This document shows positions 24,448-32,010 of a stretch of 38,902 nucleotides of DNA, in pieces. The stretch's first letter is position 1, and each line of letters starts with the position of its first letter. The notes below the pieces were generated by a model. That model had not been told where the DNA came from and made no database searches. It saw only the letters and a list, made by a program, of their open reading frames with translations. The stretch spans positions 1 to 38,902 of the forward strand of contig NZ_JACJQA010000047.1 in the NCBI RefSeq assembly GCF_014696355.1, given 5' to 3'. This stretch comes from Pseudanabaena sp. FACHB-1998 (GTDB taxonomy: Bacteria > Cyanobacteriota > Cyanobacteriia > Pseudanabaenales > Pseudanabaenaceae). A program made the translations under genes and the position numbers.

Positions 24448-25101
24448 TTAGTGCAGAATTTCAATAGCGGTTCCGCGTTGTAAGACTTGATAAATCTCAT
24501 CCACATCTTTATTTTTGAGAGAAATGCAACCCAAAGTCCAGTTGATTTTGCGATCAATCAGCCAGTCCTGACCTTTTTCTACCCCATGAATCCCGATTTC
24601 GCCACCAATATCCTCATTGACTTTCACAGAGCCTCTAGCCTTGGCTAGAGCAAACTTCCGCCATGAATCTTGATTGGGATAGTCCAACAAAATGAACTTT
24701 GACCATTCAGAATGATAGTAAAGATCCTTCACTCGAAATATCCCTTCGGGAGTTCGTTTATCTCCTTGGCGCAATTTATCATCCTTGGGATTTGCCCCTA
24801 GAACGATCGCGTAGGACTTAATGGGCTTTTTTTGATAATAAACAGTTAATTTATATTGGGACTTTTCTATAACGATCGCGATCGCCTTTTTATCTAATTT
24901 CTGGAAATTAATCAAAGAGCTAATAACTTTATCTTGATTTAGTAATTTATTAGCTGATTTTGCCGCGCAATTTATTACACAGGGCAGCTTATTGGCAATC
25001 TCAGGACTAGCGATCGCCCCAAATGCCATCAAGCTAGCAAATAAAGCAGAGTAGCTTAAAACTTTTAGCGATCGGTGCTTAACCTTGGCAATTTGGGGCA
25101 T
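24448..25101 (-). CDS. L,D-transpeptidase (YkuD domain)
   Basis: A 217-aa exported or membrane-anchored protein. A hydrophobic segment at about 17-33 acts as signal or anchor. The YkuD domain covers about 75-216, with the strand-rich AIVIEKSQYKLTVYYQ, the conserved IGIHG histidine and the nucleophile region WTLGCISLKN, where the Cys is the catalytic residue. Such enzymes make 3-3 cross-links in peptidoglycan or attach proteins to it. It is separated from the upstream livM-type gene by three hairpins and is probably an independent transcription unit. Confidence 0.9.
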   Translation of the reverse strand: MPQIAKVKHRSLKVLSYSALFASLMAFGAIASPEIANKLPCVINCAAKSANKLLNQDKVISSLINFQKLDKKAIAIVIEKSQYKLTVYYQKKPIKSYAIVLGANPKDDKLRQGDKRTPEGIFRVKDLYYHSEWSKFILLDYPNQDSWRKFALAKARGSVKVNEDIGGEIGIHGVEKGQDWLIDRKINWTLGCISLKNKDVDEIYQVLQRGTAIEILH

Positions 25102-25132
25102 AGGAATTAAATAAATTACATAAATTTTACCT

Positions 25133-25163
25133 AAGGAAGAAATGGCTACGCCATTTCTTCCTT
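25133..25163 (-). repeat. Palindrome upstream of the L,D-transpeptidase gene
   Basis: Perfect 14-bp arms (25133-25146 and 25150-25163) around TAC, closed by GC. It ends 31 bases before the transpeptidase ATG, so it is leader or promoter sequence for that gene and lies 109 bases beyond the livM-type stop. Confidence 0.6.
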
Positions 25164-25173
25164 TTAAAAACGT

Positions 25174-25230
25174 TACTGGGTTTGGTTTTTAAATCACAAA
25201 AGTGTTATCACACTTTCGTGATTTGGTATT
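25174..25230. repeat. Dispersed palindromic repeat, family B, copy 2
   Basis: Stem 25191-25205 / 25210-25224 (15 bp, one mismatch) flanked by CTGGGTTTGG and GGTATTAA. Read on the minus strand it matches copy 1 (5064-5122) in both flanks and in the AAAGTGTGAT core. Confidence 0.6.
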
Positions 25231-25278
25231 AAATAATAATTAAAAAAATTGCAAAGCAATTTTTTTAATTATTATTTA
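25230..25278 (-). terminator. Palindromic terminator after the livM-type gene
   Basis: Perfect 23-bp arms (25230-25252 and 25256-25278) around AAA, closed by GC; otherwise almost pure A/T. It contains the last codon and the stop of the livM-type gene. Confidence 0.75.
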
Positions 25279-26219
25279 GAAGCAAAAACTTTTTGGGTTG
25301 TTTGCTTACACCATTTCAAAAATTCTGGGGTAATAATCCCTTGCGGATAAAAAATTGTACCGATCACAATTAATAAACCAAAAATAATTAATCGCCCATC
25401 CTTAAGGAAATTACCTAACCACAAAGGAATATTACTAATACTTGCCATACCCCTCAAAGCTTCAGGTAAAGCAGTTAAGAGAAGACCACCGACCACGGGT
25501 CCCCAAAAAGTACGAGAGCCACCAATCAACACAAAAGCTAAGAAGATAATACTCGCATCAAAAGTTCCCTGCCTTGCATTCCATGTATTCAAAAAATGGG
25601 CGCTTACGGCTCCCACCATTCCCGCTAAAATCGCCGCCAAAGTAAAAGCTAAAACCTTGTAATAGGTCGGATTAATTCCCATTGAATCGGCAGCTAACTC
25701 ATCTTCACGAATGGCAATCAGCGCACGTCCCACCCGAATTTTTTCGAGGCGATACATAAAAGCCATACTCAAAAATAAAAGCGGTAAAGCAATCCAAAGA
25801 TATTCCAAAGGTGATTGAAAGGGCTGAGGAATACCAAAAATGCCCACAGCACCACCCGTAATTTCCAAATTCAAAGAAACTACCCGCAAAATTTCGACAA
25901 AAGCGATCGTCGCGATCGCCAAATAAATCCCCCTGAGGCGCAACACAGGAATTCCCAAAACTATTGCCAAAAGCCCAGAAACTAATCCCGCCAACAACAT
26001 CTCCAGCAATACCCACCAGATTGGCAAAGCTCCTGTGGTTGTAGTTAAAATCTTAGTAGAGGCGATCGCTGCAATATATCCACCCAAGGCATAAAACCCC
26101 GGAGTCGCTAGGGATAACTGTCCCGCCATCAAAGGCAAATATACGGAAATCCCGAGGATCGCCCCAAAAATTGCCGAAACTAGCAAAAAACCATAGGTAT
26201 TAAAAAATTCAGCCATCAT
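25272..26219 (-). CDS. livM: Branched-chain/neutral amino-acid ABC transporter permease (LivM/NatC type)
   Basis: A 315-aa polytopic membrane protein with eight or so hydrophobic helices. LivM-family hallmarks include LPLMAGQLSLATPGFYALGGY near the start (positions about 28-48), the cytoplasmic loop with GRALIAIREDELAADSMGIN (about 164-183), and FLAFVLIGGSRTFWGPVVGG near 228-247. The start is ATG 26219 or 26216. It pairs functionally with the LivG-type ATPase at 22302, but two unrelated genes and several hairpins separate them, so the transporter genes are scattered, as is usual for cyanobacterial Nat systems. Confidence 0.9.
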   Translation of the reverse strand: MMAEFFNTYGFLLVSAIFGAILGISVYLPLMAGQLSLATPGFYALGGYIAAIASTKILTTTTGALPIWWVLLEMLLAGLVSGLLAIVLGIPVLRLRGIYLAIATIAFVEILRVVSLNLEITGGAVGIFGIPQPFQSPLEYLWIALPLLFLSMAFMYRLEKIRVGRALIAIREDELAADSMGINPTYYKVLAFTLAAILAGMVGAVSAHFLNTWNARQGTFDASIIFLAFVLIGGSRTFWGPVVGGLLLTALPEALRGMASISNIPLWLGNFLKDGRLIIFGLLIVIGTIFYPQGIITPEFLKWCKQTTQKVFASK

Positions 26220-26337
26220 TCAGATTTGTTGTTGATTTGTTGTTGATTGGTTATTTTCCCAATTGGAGCAAACCTCTTCATTTAAAAAATAACCTCCTAT
26301 TGCCTTAATTAGCTATCATTAGTCAATGAGTAACAGC

Positions 26338-26358
26338 ATCTTAAGAATGTATTAAGAT
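26338..26358. promoter_or_regulatory. Inverted repeat, possible operator
   Basis: ATCTTAA-GAATGTA-TTAAGAT, a perfect 7-bp inverted repeat with a 7-base spacer. The size suits a regulator dimer; the regulator is unknown. Confidence 0.3.
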
Positions 26359-26483
26359 TTTCTGTAAAATTAAGCACAACTCAAAGCGCAATCATTACGC
26401 GATCGCTGTTTTGAACTAAGAGCTTTTTGCATCAGCATCGGCTAATGTAAAAAAACTAACCTCATCTCACTAAGTTTTAGCGA

Positions 26484-26509
26484 TTTAATTTGTCTTAATA
26501 CAAATTAAA
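26484..26509. promoter_or_regulatory. Inverted repeat upstream of guaB3
   Basis: TTTAATTTGT / ACAAATTAAA, perfect 10-bp arms with CTTAAT between. Part of it resembles the dispersed 15-mer TTGTCCTAATACAAG. It may be an operator or a relic of that repeat. Confidence 0.35.
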
Positions 26510-26538
26510 ACCGCCATATCAACAAATAGAAAACCCTA

Positions 26539-26569
26539 GCGTAAATCTTAAACAGCAAGATTTCTACGC
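26539..26569 (+). promoter_or_regulatory. Leader stem-loop of guaB3
   Basis: GCGTA-AATCTT (26539-26549) pairs with AAGATT-TC-TACGC (26557-26569): 11 pairs, a 2-base bulge and a 7-base loop, ending 37 bases before the GTG start. It does not match the purine riboswitch core that I know. Confidence 0.4.
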
Positions 26570-26606
26570 ATCAATTAGCAACCATCAATTCTAGAGAGTA
26601 CAAACA

Positions 26607-27770
26607 GTGGACATTCAAATTGGGCGCGGTAAAACTGCACGCAGAGCCTATGGCATCGACGAAATTGCATTAGTACCAGGGGGCAAAACCCTCGATCCCA
26701 ATGTTGCCGATACATTTTGGGAAGTTGGCGGAATTCGCCGCGAAATTCCAATTATTGCCAGCGCTATGGATGGCGTTGTCGATGTGGATATGGCGGTGAA
26801 GCTTTCTCAGTTAGGCGCACTTGGTGTAATTAACCTTGATGGCATTCAAACTCGCTACGACGATCCCACTCCGATATTGGAAAAAATTGCCTCCGTAGGG
26901 GTTACCGAGTTTGTTTCCCTTATGCAAGATCTCTATGCAGAACCTGTAAAGCCTGAACTCATTCAAAAACGCATTCGCGAAATCAAAGAAAAAGGCGGTA
27001 TTGCCTGCGCTAGCAGTATTCCTGTTAATGCCTTTAAATATGGACTGATTGCGGCGGAAGCAGGTTGCGATCTCTTCTTCTTGCAGTCCACCGTAGTATC
27101 TACCACTCACATTGCTGCCGAAGGATTAGTTTCCCTCGATCTCGCAAAATTCTGCCAAGAAATGCCAATTCCTGTACTAATGGGCAACTGTGTTACCTAT
27201 GATGTCACCCTAGAGCTTTTGCGTGCAGGAGCCGCAGGGGTTCTCGTGGGTATTGGTCCTGGAGCCGCCTGTACTTCTAGAGGCGTACTTGGAGTCGGCA
27301 TTCCACAGGCTACTGCGGTAGCTGATTGTGCGGCTGCTCGGGAAGACTTCTTCAAAGAAACTGGTAAATATGTACCAATCATTGCCGATGGTGGCTTGAT
27401 TACAGGGGGAGATATCTGTAAATCGATCGCCTGTGGTGCTGATGCCGTTATGATTGGCTCTCCCTTTGCCCGAGCCAAAGAAGCTCCCGGACGTGGCTTC
27501 CACTGGGGTATGGCAACCCCTAGCCCTGTTTTGCCACGCGGAACCAGAATTCGGGTAGGTACAACAGGTTCTTTAGAGCAAATTTTGCGAGGGCCAGCAG
27601 GACTTGATGATGGCACACACAATCTTTTGGGGGCACTCAAAACTAGTATGGGAACTCTAGGAGCCGCGAGCATTCGTGAAATGCAGCAGGTGGAAGTTGT
27701 CATCGCACCTTCACTCTTAACTGAAGGTAAGGTTTACCAAAAAGCTCAACAGTTGGGTATGGGCAAGTAG
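26607..27770 (+). CDS. guaB3: GuaB3-type IMP dehydrogenase-family enzyme
   Basis: A 387-aa TIM-barrel enzyme of the IMPDH/GMPR family without CBS domains, the GuaB3 group found in cyanobacteria and actinobacteria. The N-terminus MDIQIGRGKTARRAYGIDEI is characteristic, and the catalytic cysteine loop is GPGAACTSRG. Other visible parts are ADGGLITGGDI and the phosphate-binding GADAVMIGSPFA. GuaB3 was long annotated as an IMP dehydrogenase; published work on a cyanobacterial member reports GMP reductase activity, which I recall but cannot check here. The start is GTG 26607, weakly supported by AGAG at 26594-26597. The upstream gene is divergent, and a terminator follows, so it is monocistronic. 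Confidence 0.92.
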   Translation: MDIQIGRGKTARRAYGIDEIALVPGGKTLDPNVADTFWEVGGIRREIPIIASAMDGVVDVDMAVKLSQLGALGVINLDGIQTRYDDPTPILEKIASVGVTEFVSLMQDLYAEPVKPELIQKRIREIKEKGGIACASSIPVNAFKYGLIAAEAGCDLFFLQSTVVSTTHIAAEGLVSLDLAKFCQEMPIPVLMGNCVTYDVTLELLRAGAAGVLVGIGPGAACTSRGVLGVGIPQATAVADCAAAREDFFKETGKYVPIIADGGLITGGDICKSIACGADAVMIGSPFARAKEAPGRGFHWGMATPSPVLPRGTRIRVGTTGSLEQILRGPAGLDDGTHNLLGALKTSMGTLGAASIREMQQVEVVIAPSLLTEGKVYQKAQQLGMGK

Positions 27771-27808
27771 CATTTAAAAACTCATAAGTGCTTGTGCAAA
27801 ATAAATTA

Positions 27809-27859
27809 CCAAAACCCGTAAAGTTGCGCTCCGTAGGGGCGCAACTTTACGGGTTTTGG
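27809..27859 (+). terminator. Palindromic terminator after guaB3
   Basis: Perfect 21-bp arms (27809-27829 and 27839-27859); the 9-base loop itself holds CC-GTA-GG. The right flank ends GGTTTTGGTTTG, reminiscent of the outer shell of the 14720 copy. Confidence 0.8.
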
Positions 27860-27986
27860 TTTGTAATTAATTATGCCTAGCTACTTAACAATTCAGAAAA
27901 TAGTGAAGCAATTTTCTAAATTGTGATGAAACGAAAAGAGAATCGAGTTTTTTGGTATTACTAATCTCTTTTCATTTTTATGTTCT

Positions 27987-28077
27987 AAATTTCTATATTG
28001 CGTCCCTTCGAGGTACATTCTCTCAAATCATTTAATCTCACAAATTAAAGAGAATTGCTATATAATTATAGAAATTT
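27987..28077. ncRNA. Nested stem structure, possible leader or small RNA
   Basis: Three inverted repeats are nested. AAATTTCTATA (27987-27997) pairs with TATAGAAATTT (28067-28077); ATTCTCT (28017-28023) with AGAGAAT (28049-28055); and TTAAT (28032-28036) with ATTAA (28044-28048). All are perfect. The region is AT-rich, so chance contributes, but the nesting is striking. It ends 132 bases before the first response regulator. Confidence 0.3.
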
Positions 28078-28209
28078 GAAGAATTAAGCAATATTAACTG
28101 TCCAAAAAACATTGCTGGCATGTTATCAAGGTAAGTAGGGGAAACTGTAGGGATTATTTCTAAAAATATTTACTGGTGACAGATCAAGCTGGGGAATAAC
28201 CAAATTACT

Positions 28210-28587
28210 ATGGCAAAGATTCTACTAATTGAAGACAATGAAATGAATCGTGATATGTTATCTCGAAGACTAAAGCGTAGGGGGTTTGATGTGGTAGTTG
28301 CTTTTGATGGGGAGTCAGGAGTAAGCACCGCTAAATCAGAACTTCCTGATTTAATTGTGATGGATATGAGCTTGCCAATCCTCGATGGCTGGGAAGCGAC
28401 AAAACGGCTAAAGCAAATAAATTCTACTTGCAACATTCCAATTATCGGCTGTTCGGCTCATGCCATGGTGGGCGATCGCGAAAAAGGAATGGAAGCAGGA
28501 TGTGATGATTACGACACTAAACCAATTGAATTTGGGAGACTCTTAGGAAAAATCGAGAAGTTACTGGAGAAATATAGTGGAAATTAG
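28210..28587 (+). CDS. Single-domain response regulator (DivK/CheY-like)
   Basis: A 125-aa stand-alone receiver. The acidic pair is E8-D9, the phosphoacceptor D52 in VMDMSLPILDGW, the threonine/serine switch in GCSAHAM, and the lysine in TKPIEF. This resembles receivers often encoded with hybrid kinases in cyanobacteria (DivK-type: EDNEMNRDML). It is the first gene of a three-receiver operon and overlaps the next gene by 11 bases, suggesting translational coupling. No kinase is in the operon; the hybrid kinases elsewhere in the window are possible partners, but that is speculation. Confidence 0.92.
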   Translation: MAKILLIEDNEMNRDMLSRRLKRRGFDVVVAFDGESGVSTAKSELPDLIVMDMSLPILDGWEATKRLKQINSTCNIPIIGCSAHAMVGDREKGMEAGCDDYDTKPIEFGRLLGKIEKLLEKYSGN

Positions 28588-29587
28588 CGAGGCGCAAATA
28601 TTAATAGTTGATGATGACCGAATGAATCGGGAAATTCTCTTTCGGCACTTAATAAATTTAGGATATACAAACATTAGCTTGGCAGATAGTGGGAAAACAG
28701 GGCTGGAGATAGTTGACGCTCAACCTATTGACTTGATTTTGCTAGATATGATGATGCCCGTGATGAATGGCTTAGAAATGCTGGTGCGGTTGAAATCCAA
28801 TCAAAAATCACGAGTTATTCCCACAATTATCATATCTGCCTTGGATGAGAAGGAAATGATGCTTTCCAGTATTCAAAATGGAGCAGAGGATTATTTAATT
28901 AAGCCCTACGATCGCTTTCTGCTTAAAACCAGAGTAAGTGCCTGTCTTGAGAAAAAACTGCTGTACGATCGCGAAGCTTTAAACAAGAAAAAATTAGAAG
29001 TTGCTTACGAAGAATTAGCGCTCGCCTATTATCAATTAGAAATAGTCAAAAATGAATTAGACGCGCTATCCCATCGGGATGGCTTAACGGGGATTTCTAA
29101 TCGCCGTTATTTTGATACGGTTTTGGAAAGAGAGTGGAATGCGGCAAAGAGAGAAAGAAAAAATTTATCGCTCATTTTATTTGATATTGATTATTTTAAA
29201 AAATATAATGACACTTACGGACATCTGGCGGGCGATGATTGTCTATGCCAAGTGGCAGGTACGGCTTCGCAAGTGGTTAAGCGTCCCCGTGACACCTTAG
29301 CGAGATATGGTGGTGAAGAATTTGCCGTGATCCTTCCCGATACGGATGCCTTGGGAGCAAGCTTTTGCGCTGAAGGGATTCGCGATCGCATCGAATCTTT
29401 GCATATACATCACATAGCTTCACAAATTCATCCCTACGTCACCGTTAGTGTGGGAGTCTCCTCCATTAACCCTCATTTAGAAGTTGCTATTTCTCAGCAA
29501 TTAATTAAAGAAGCGGATTTGGCTCTATATGAGGCAAAGCGGGAGGGTAGAAACTGCGTTAAAGTATGGTCGAACAAAGGTCGATAA
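28577..29587 (+). CDS. Response regulator diguanylate cyclase (REC-GGDEF, PleD-like)
   Basis: A 336-aa protein: receiver (about 6-125; DDD at 12-14, phosphoacceptor D57, K109), a coiled linker (130-165), and a GGDEF domain (about 165-333). The active site is GGEEF at 245-249, and an RxxD inhibitory site (R236-D239) lies five residues upstream, so product feedback by c-di-GMP is expected. The enzyme would condense two GTP into c-di-GMP when the receiver is phosphorylated and dimerises. GTG start at 28577 within the previous gene. It is the only visible output of this operon. Confidence 0.94.
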   Translation: MEISEAQILIVDDDRMNREILFRHLINLGYTNISLADSGKTGLEIVDAQPIDLILLDMMMPVMNGLEMLVRLKSNQKSRVIPTIIISALDEKEMMLSSIQNGAEDYLIKPYDRFLLKTRVSACLEKKLLYDREALNKKKLEVAYEELALAYYQLEIVKNELDALSHRDGLTGISNRRYFDTVLEREWNAAKRERKNLSLILFDIDYFKKYNDTYGHLAGDDCLCQVAGTASQVVKRPRDTLARYGGEEFAVILPDTDALGASFCAEGIRDRIESLHIHHIASQIHPYVTVSVGVSSINPHLEVAISQQLIKEADLALYEAKREGRNCVKVWSNKGR

Positions 29588-29624
29588 AAAGAATTTTTAT
29601 TGGGAAATAGTTGGGTAATTATAT

Positions 29625-30338
29625 ATGGAATTCCAAAATTTTCAGGTCTTAATTGTAGATGATAACGAAATAAATCGCGATATGCTAGCGCGGAGACTGC
29701 GGAGAAAAGACTTTGATCTATCAATGGCAGTGGATGGACGTGAGGCTCTGTCTATGATTCAGTCACAACCTTATGATTTAATTCTGTTAGATATCATGAT
29801 GCCTGAGGTGGATGGATATGCGGTTCTGAAGTATATAAAAAAAGAATCAAGATTCCATAATATTCCCGTGATCATGATTTCGGCACTGGAAGAAATGGAC
29901 AGTGTGATGAAATGTATGGAAATAGGTGCAGATGATTATCTTACTAAGCCCTTTGATCCTGATATGTTGAAAGCCGCCGTTAATCGTTGTTTAGCGGACA
30001 AGATTAAGCCTGCGGGGAGACCGCCTTCCAACCCCACGCCTGCGATTACTTATATCCAAGAGCCTCCAACGGTTGCAGTCAAAAATCAAACTACATCGGT
30101 GAACTTTCCTGAAGATACAACTCGCGGAACATCAACGGCGGCGTTAAGTATTGATGATGTTGTATTTCGGATTATGAAAAAAGGATTTATTAATCGGAAG
30201 AGTTACCTTTATTTTAGCAAGGCTATTTTCAATACCTTATTTGAGAATGCAACTTTGAGCGAGCAAGATGTTTATCAAATTCGTTCTCTTTTTGATGCTA
30301 TTCAAGCGGGACGAATTAAAGTAGTTGACTCAAATTAA
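29625..30338 (+). CDS. Response regulator with uncharacterised C-terminal domain
   Basis: A 237-aa protein. The receiver (about 6-125) has D12-D13, phosphoacceptor D56 in LLDIMMPEVDG, and the lysine in YLTKPFD. A proline- and threonine-rich linker (about 130-170) leads to a 65-residue C-terminal region starting SIDDVVFRIMKKGF and ending IQAGRIKVVDSN, predicted mostly helical. I do not recognise that region; it has no helix-turn-helix, GGDEF, EAL or kinase motif. It starts 37 bases after the cyclase gene and ends the operon. Confidence 0.88.
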   Translation: MEFQNFQVLIVDDNEINRDMLARRLRRKDFDLSMAVDGREALSMIQSQPYDLILLDIMMPEVDGYAVLKYIKKESRFHNIPVIMISALEEMDSVMKCMEIGADDYLTKPFDPDMLKAAVNRCLADKIKPAGRPPSNPTPAITYIQEPPTVAVKNQTTSVNFPEDTTRGTSTAALSIDDVVFRIMKKGFINRKSYLYFSKAIFNTLFENATLSEQDVYQIRSLFDAIQAGRIKVVDSN

Positions 30339-30376
30339 AAATTGATGTTACGTGGAAGTTAGTAAAGCCCTAGCTA

Positions 30377-30525
30377 CTCTCCCGCAGGCTACCGTGTACA
30401 AGTATGTCTACGTTTTAAGGTTTAGATCCCCCTAAATCCCCCTTTTTAAGGGGGATTTAGGGGGATCTCTGGTAACTTACGATATTGCGACAACTTGTGT
30501 ATACACAGTAACTCCCACAGGAGAG
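30377..30525. mobile_element. MITE-like inverted element (candidate)
   Basis: CTCTCCCGCAGG...GTGTACAAGT at the left (30377-30403) is imperfectly mirrored by ACTTGTGTATACAC...CAGGAGAG at the right (30493-30525). In the middle is a perfect 19-bp palindrome (30424-30442 and 30450-30468) of C-run/G-run type. There is no ORF. It may be a non-autonomous element or a common cyanobacterial intergenic repeat; the ends are only approximate. Confidence 0.45.
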
Positions 30526-30531
30526 AATAAT

Positions 30532-30574
30532 CCCCGAAAGAAAGGCAGCGCTTCGCGCTGCCTTTCTTTCGGGG
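30532..30574 (+). terminator. Palindrome between the response-regulator operon and proA
   Basis: Perfect 20-bp arms (30532-30551 and 30555-30574) around TTC with GCGC next to the loop. It is 194 bases after the operon end and 59 before proA, so it could end the upstream transcript or lie in the proA promoter region. Confidence 0.6.
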
Positions 30575-30633
30575 GAAGGATTGCTATACCATAGAAAATT
30601 AGTAGAAACCGATAAAAGGTAATAGAGATTAAC

Positions 30634-31962
30634 GTGTCTACCAATGTATCTGGAAATTTAGGATCTGGAAATTTAACAGAAACGATTCAAAGTACCCGCA
30701 CTGCCGCGATCGCGTTGGCAAAATTGCCGAGTGCATCTAAAAATATCGCTCTAGAAGCGATCGCGGTGGCACTAGAAAAAAATGCAGATCGAATTTTGAC
30801 GGCAAATCAAAAAGATGTCACGGCGGCGATCGCGGCTCAATTGCCTAACGCCTTAATTGCCAGACTAAAGCTGGATGCAAATAAATTGCAAAGCATGATC
30901 GCAGGGGTGCGCGATGTGATCCGTCTGGCTGACCCCATCGGCGATCGCCAAATTCATCGAGAGCTAGATGCAGGCTTAATATTAGAGCGTCTGTCCTGTC
31001 CTTTGGGCGTAATCGGGGTGATTTTTGAGGCGCGTCCCGATGCGGTGACGCAAATTGCCGCCCTTGGGATCAAGTCGGGAAATGGGGTAATTCTGAAAGG
31101 GGGCAGTGAGGCGGTAAATTCCTGTGAGGCGATCGCGGCGGTAATGCAGGAAGCCTTAGAGCAGAGCTATACCGAAAATCAAGGGGTTTCGCCCCATGTC
31201 GTACAGCTATTAACCACCCGTGCCGAAACCCTCGCCATTTTGCAAATGGATAAATTAATCGATCTGATTATTCCTAGAGGTTCTAATCAGTTTGTGCGCT
31301 ATATCCAAGACAATACGCATATTCCTGTGTTGGGACATGCCGATGGCGTTTGTCATTTGTATGTTGATGGGTTGGCAGATGTCACTAAAGCTGTAGTGAT
31401 CGCGGTCGATAGCAAGACCCAATATCCGGCCGCTTGTAATGCCATTGAGACTTTGTTAGTTCATGGCGCGATCGCCTCTAAATTTCTGCCCCTTGCCCAA
31501 GCTGCCCTGCAAACCAAGGGGGTGAAGCTATTGGGTTGCGATCGCACAAGAGCCATTATTGATATTCAAGCGGCTACTGAGGCAGATTGGTCTACGGAAT
31601 ATTGCGATTTGATTTTGTCGATCAAAATTGTGGATACGTTAGAAGCAGCGATCGCCCATATCACTCACTACGGCTCCAAGCATACCGAAGCAATTGTTAC
31701 TGAAGATCAAGCGATCGCGGATATTTTTACCAGTGATGTTGATGCCGCAGGGGTTTATCACAACTGCTCCACGCGCTTTGCCGATGGTTTTCGTTATGGC
31801 TTTGGCGCAGAGGTCGGCATTAGTACTAATAAGATGCCTCCACGCGGACCCGTTGGTTTAGAAGGTTTAGTCACCTATAAATATCGTTTAGTAGGCAATG
31901 GTCATATAGTTGCTGACTATGCGGGTGCTAATGCTAAGGCATTTACCCATCGAGATCTCTAA
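30634..31962 (+). CDS. proA: Glutamate-5-semialdehyde dehydrogenase (gamma-glutamyl phosphate reductase)
   Basis: A 442-aa NADPH-dependent enzyme for the second step of proline synthesis, reducing gamma-glutamyl phosphate. Family segments are [21 protein letters not shown] (about residues 116-136), the catalytic cysteine in [14 protein letters not shown], and [16 protein letters not shown] at the end. The length is slightly above the usual 420 because of an N-terminal extension rich in S, N and G. GTG start at 30634. The last codon is TAA inside a hairpin arm. proB is not in the window. Confidence 0.95.
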   Translation: MSTNVSGNLGSGNLTETIQSTRTAAIALAKLPSASKNIALEAIAVALEKNADRILTANQKDVTAAIAAQLPNALIARLKLDANKLQSMIAGVRDVIRLADPIGDRQIHRELDAGLILERLSCPLGVIGVIFEARPDAVTQIAALGIKSGNGVILKGGSEAVNSCEAIAAVMQEALEQSYTENQGVSPHVVQLLTTRAETLAILQMDKLIDLIIPRGSNQFVRYIQDNTHIPVLGHADGVCHLYVDGLADVTKAVVIAVDSKTQYPAACNAIETLLVHGAIASKFLPLAQAALQTKGVKLLGCDRTRAIIDIQAATEADWSTEYCDLILSIKIVDTLEAAIAHITHYGSKHTEAIVTEDQAIADIFTSDVDAAGVYHNCSTRFADGFRYGFGAEVGISTNKMPPRGPVGLEGLVTYKYRLVGNGHIVADYAGANAKAFTHRDL

Positions 31963-32010
31963 ATAAAAAATGAGTTGCAGCGCTTTGCGCTGCAACTCAT
32001 TTTTTATTTA
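31960..32010. terminator. Shared terminator of proA and aat, bounded by both stop codons
   Basis: Perfect 24-bp arms (31960-31983 and 31987-32010) around TTT. The left arm begins with the proA stop TAA, and the right arm ends with the complement of the aat stop TAA. The palindrome therefore runs exactly from stop to stop of the two convergent genes. Confidence 0.85.

Larger units (their letters stand above)
26220..26606. other. Divergent spacer between the livM-type gene and guaB3
   Basis: A 387-base spacer without a gene. A short tandem repeat of GATTTGTTGTT lies at about 26223-26246. Three inverted repeats stand out: 26338-26358, 26484-26509 and 26539-26569. None is of the GC-NNN-GC family. 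The last is close to the guaB3 start. Confidence 0.55.
27771..28209. other. Spacer between guaB3 and the response-regulator operon
   Basis: A 439-base spacer. It has the guaB3 terminator (27809-27859), a second stem GAAAAGAGA / TCTCTTTTC (27933-27941 and 27965-27973) followed by ATTTTTATG, and a nested set of three stems between 27987 and 28077. No ORF is visible. Confidence 0.55.

Noticed and set aside
27197-27703. 168-codon open frame on the minus strand inside guaB3
   Set aside because: It is antisense to a well-conserved gene, has no family resemblance and reflects codon bias of guaB3.
28577-28587. Frameshift joining the first two response regulators
   Set aside because: An 11-base overlap with a GTG start and complete domains on both sides is ordinary translational coupling.
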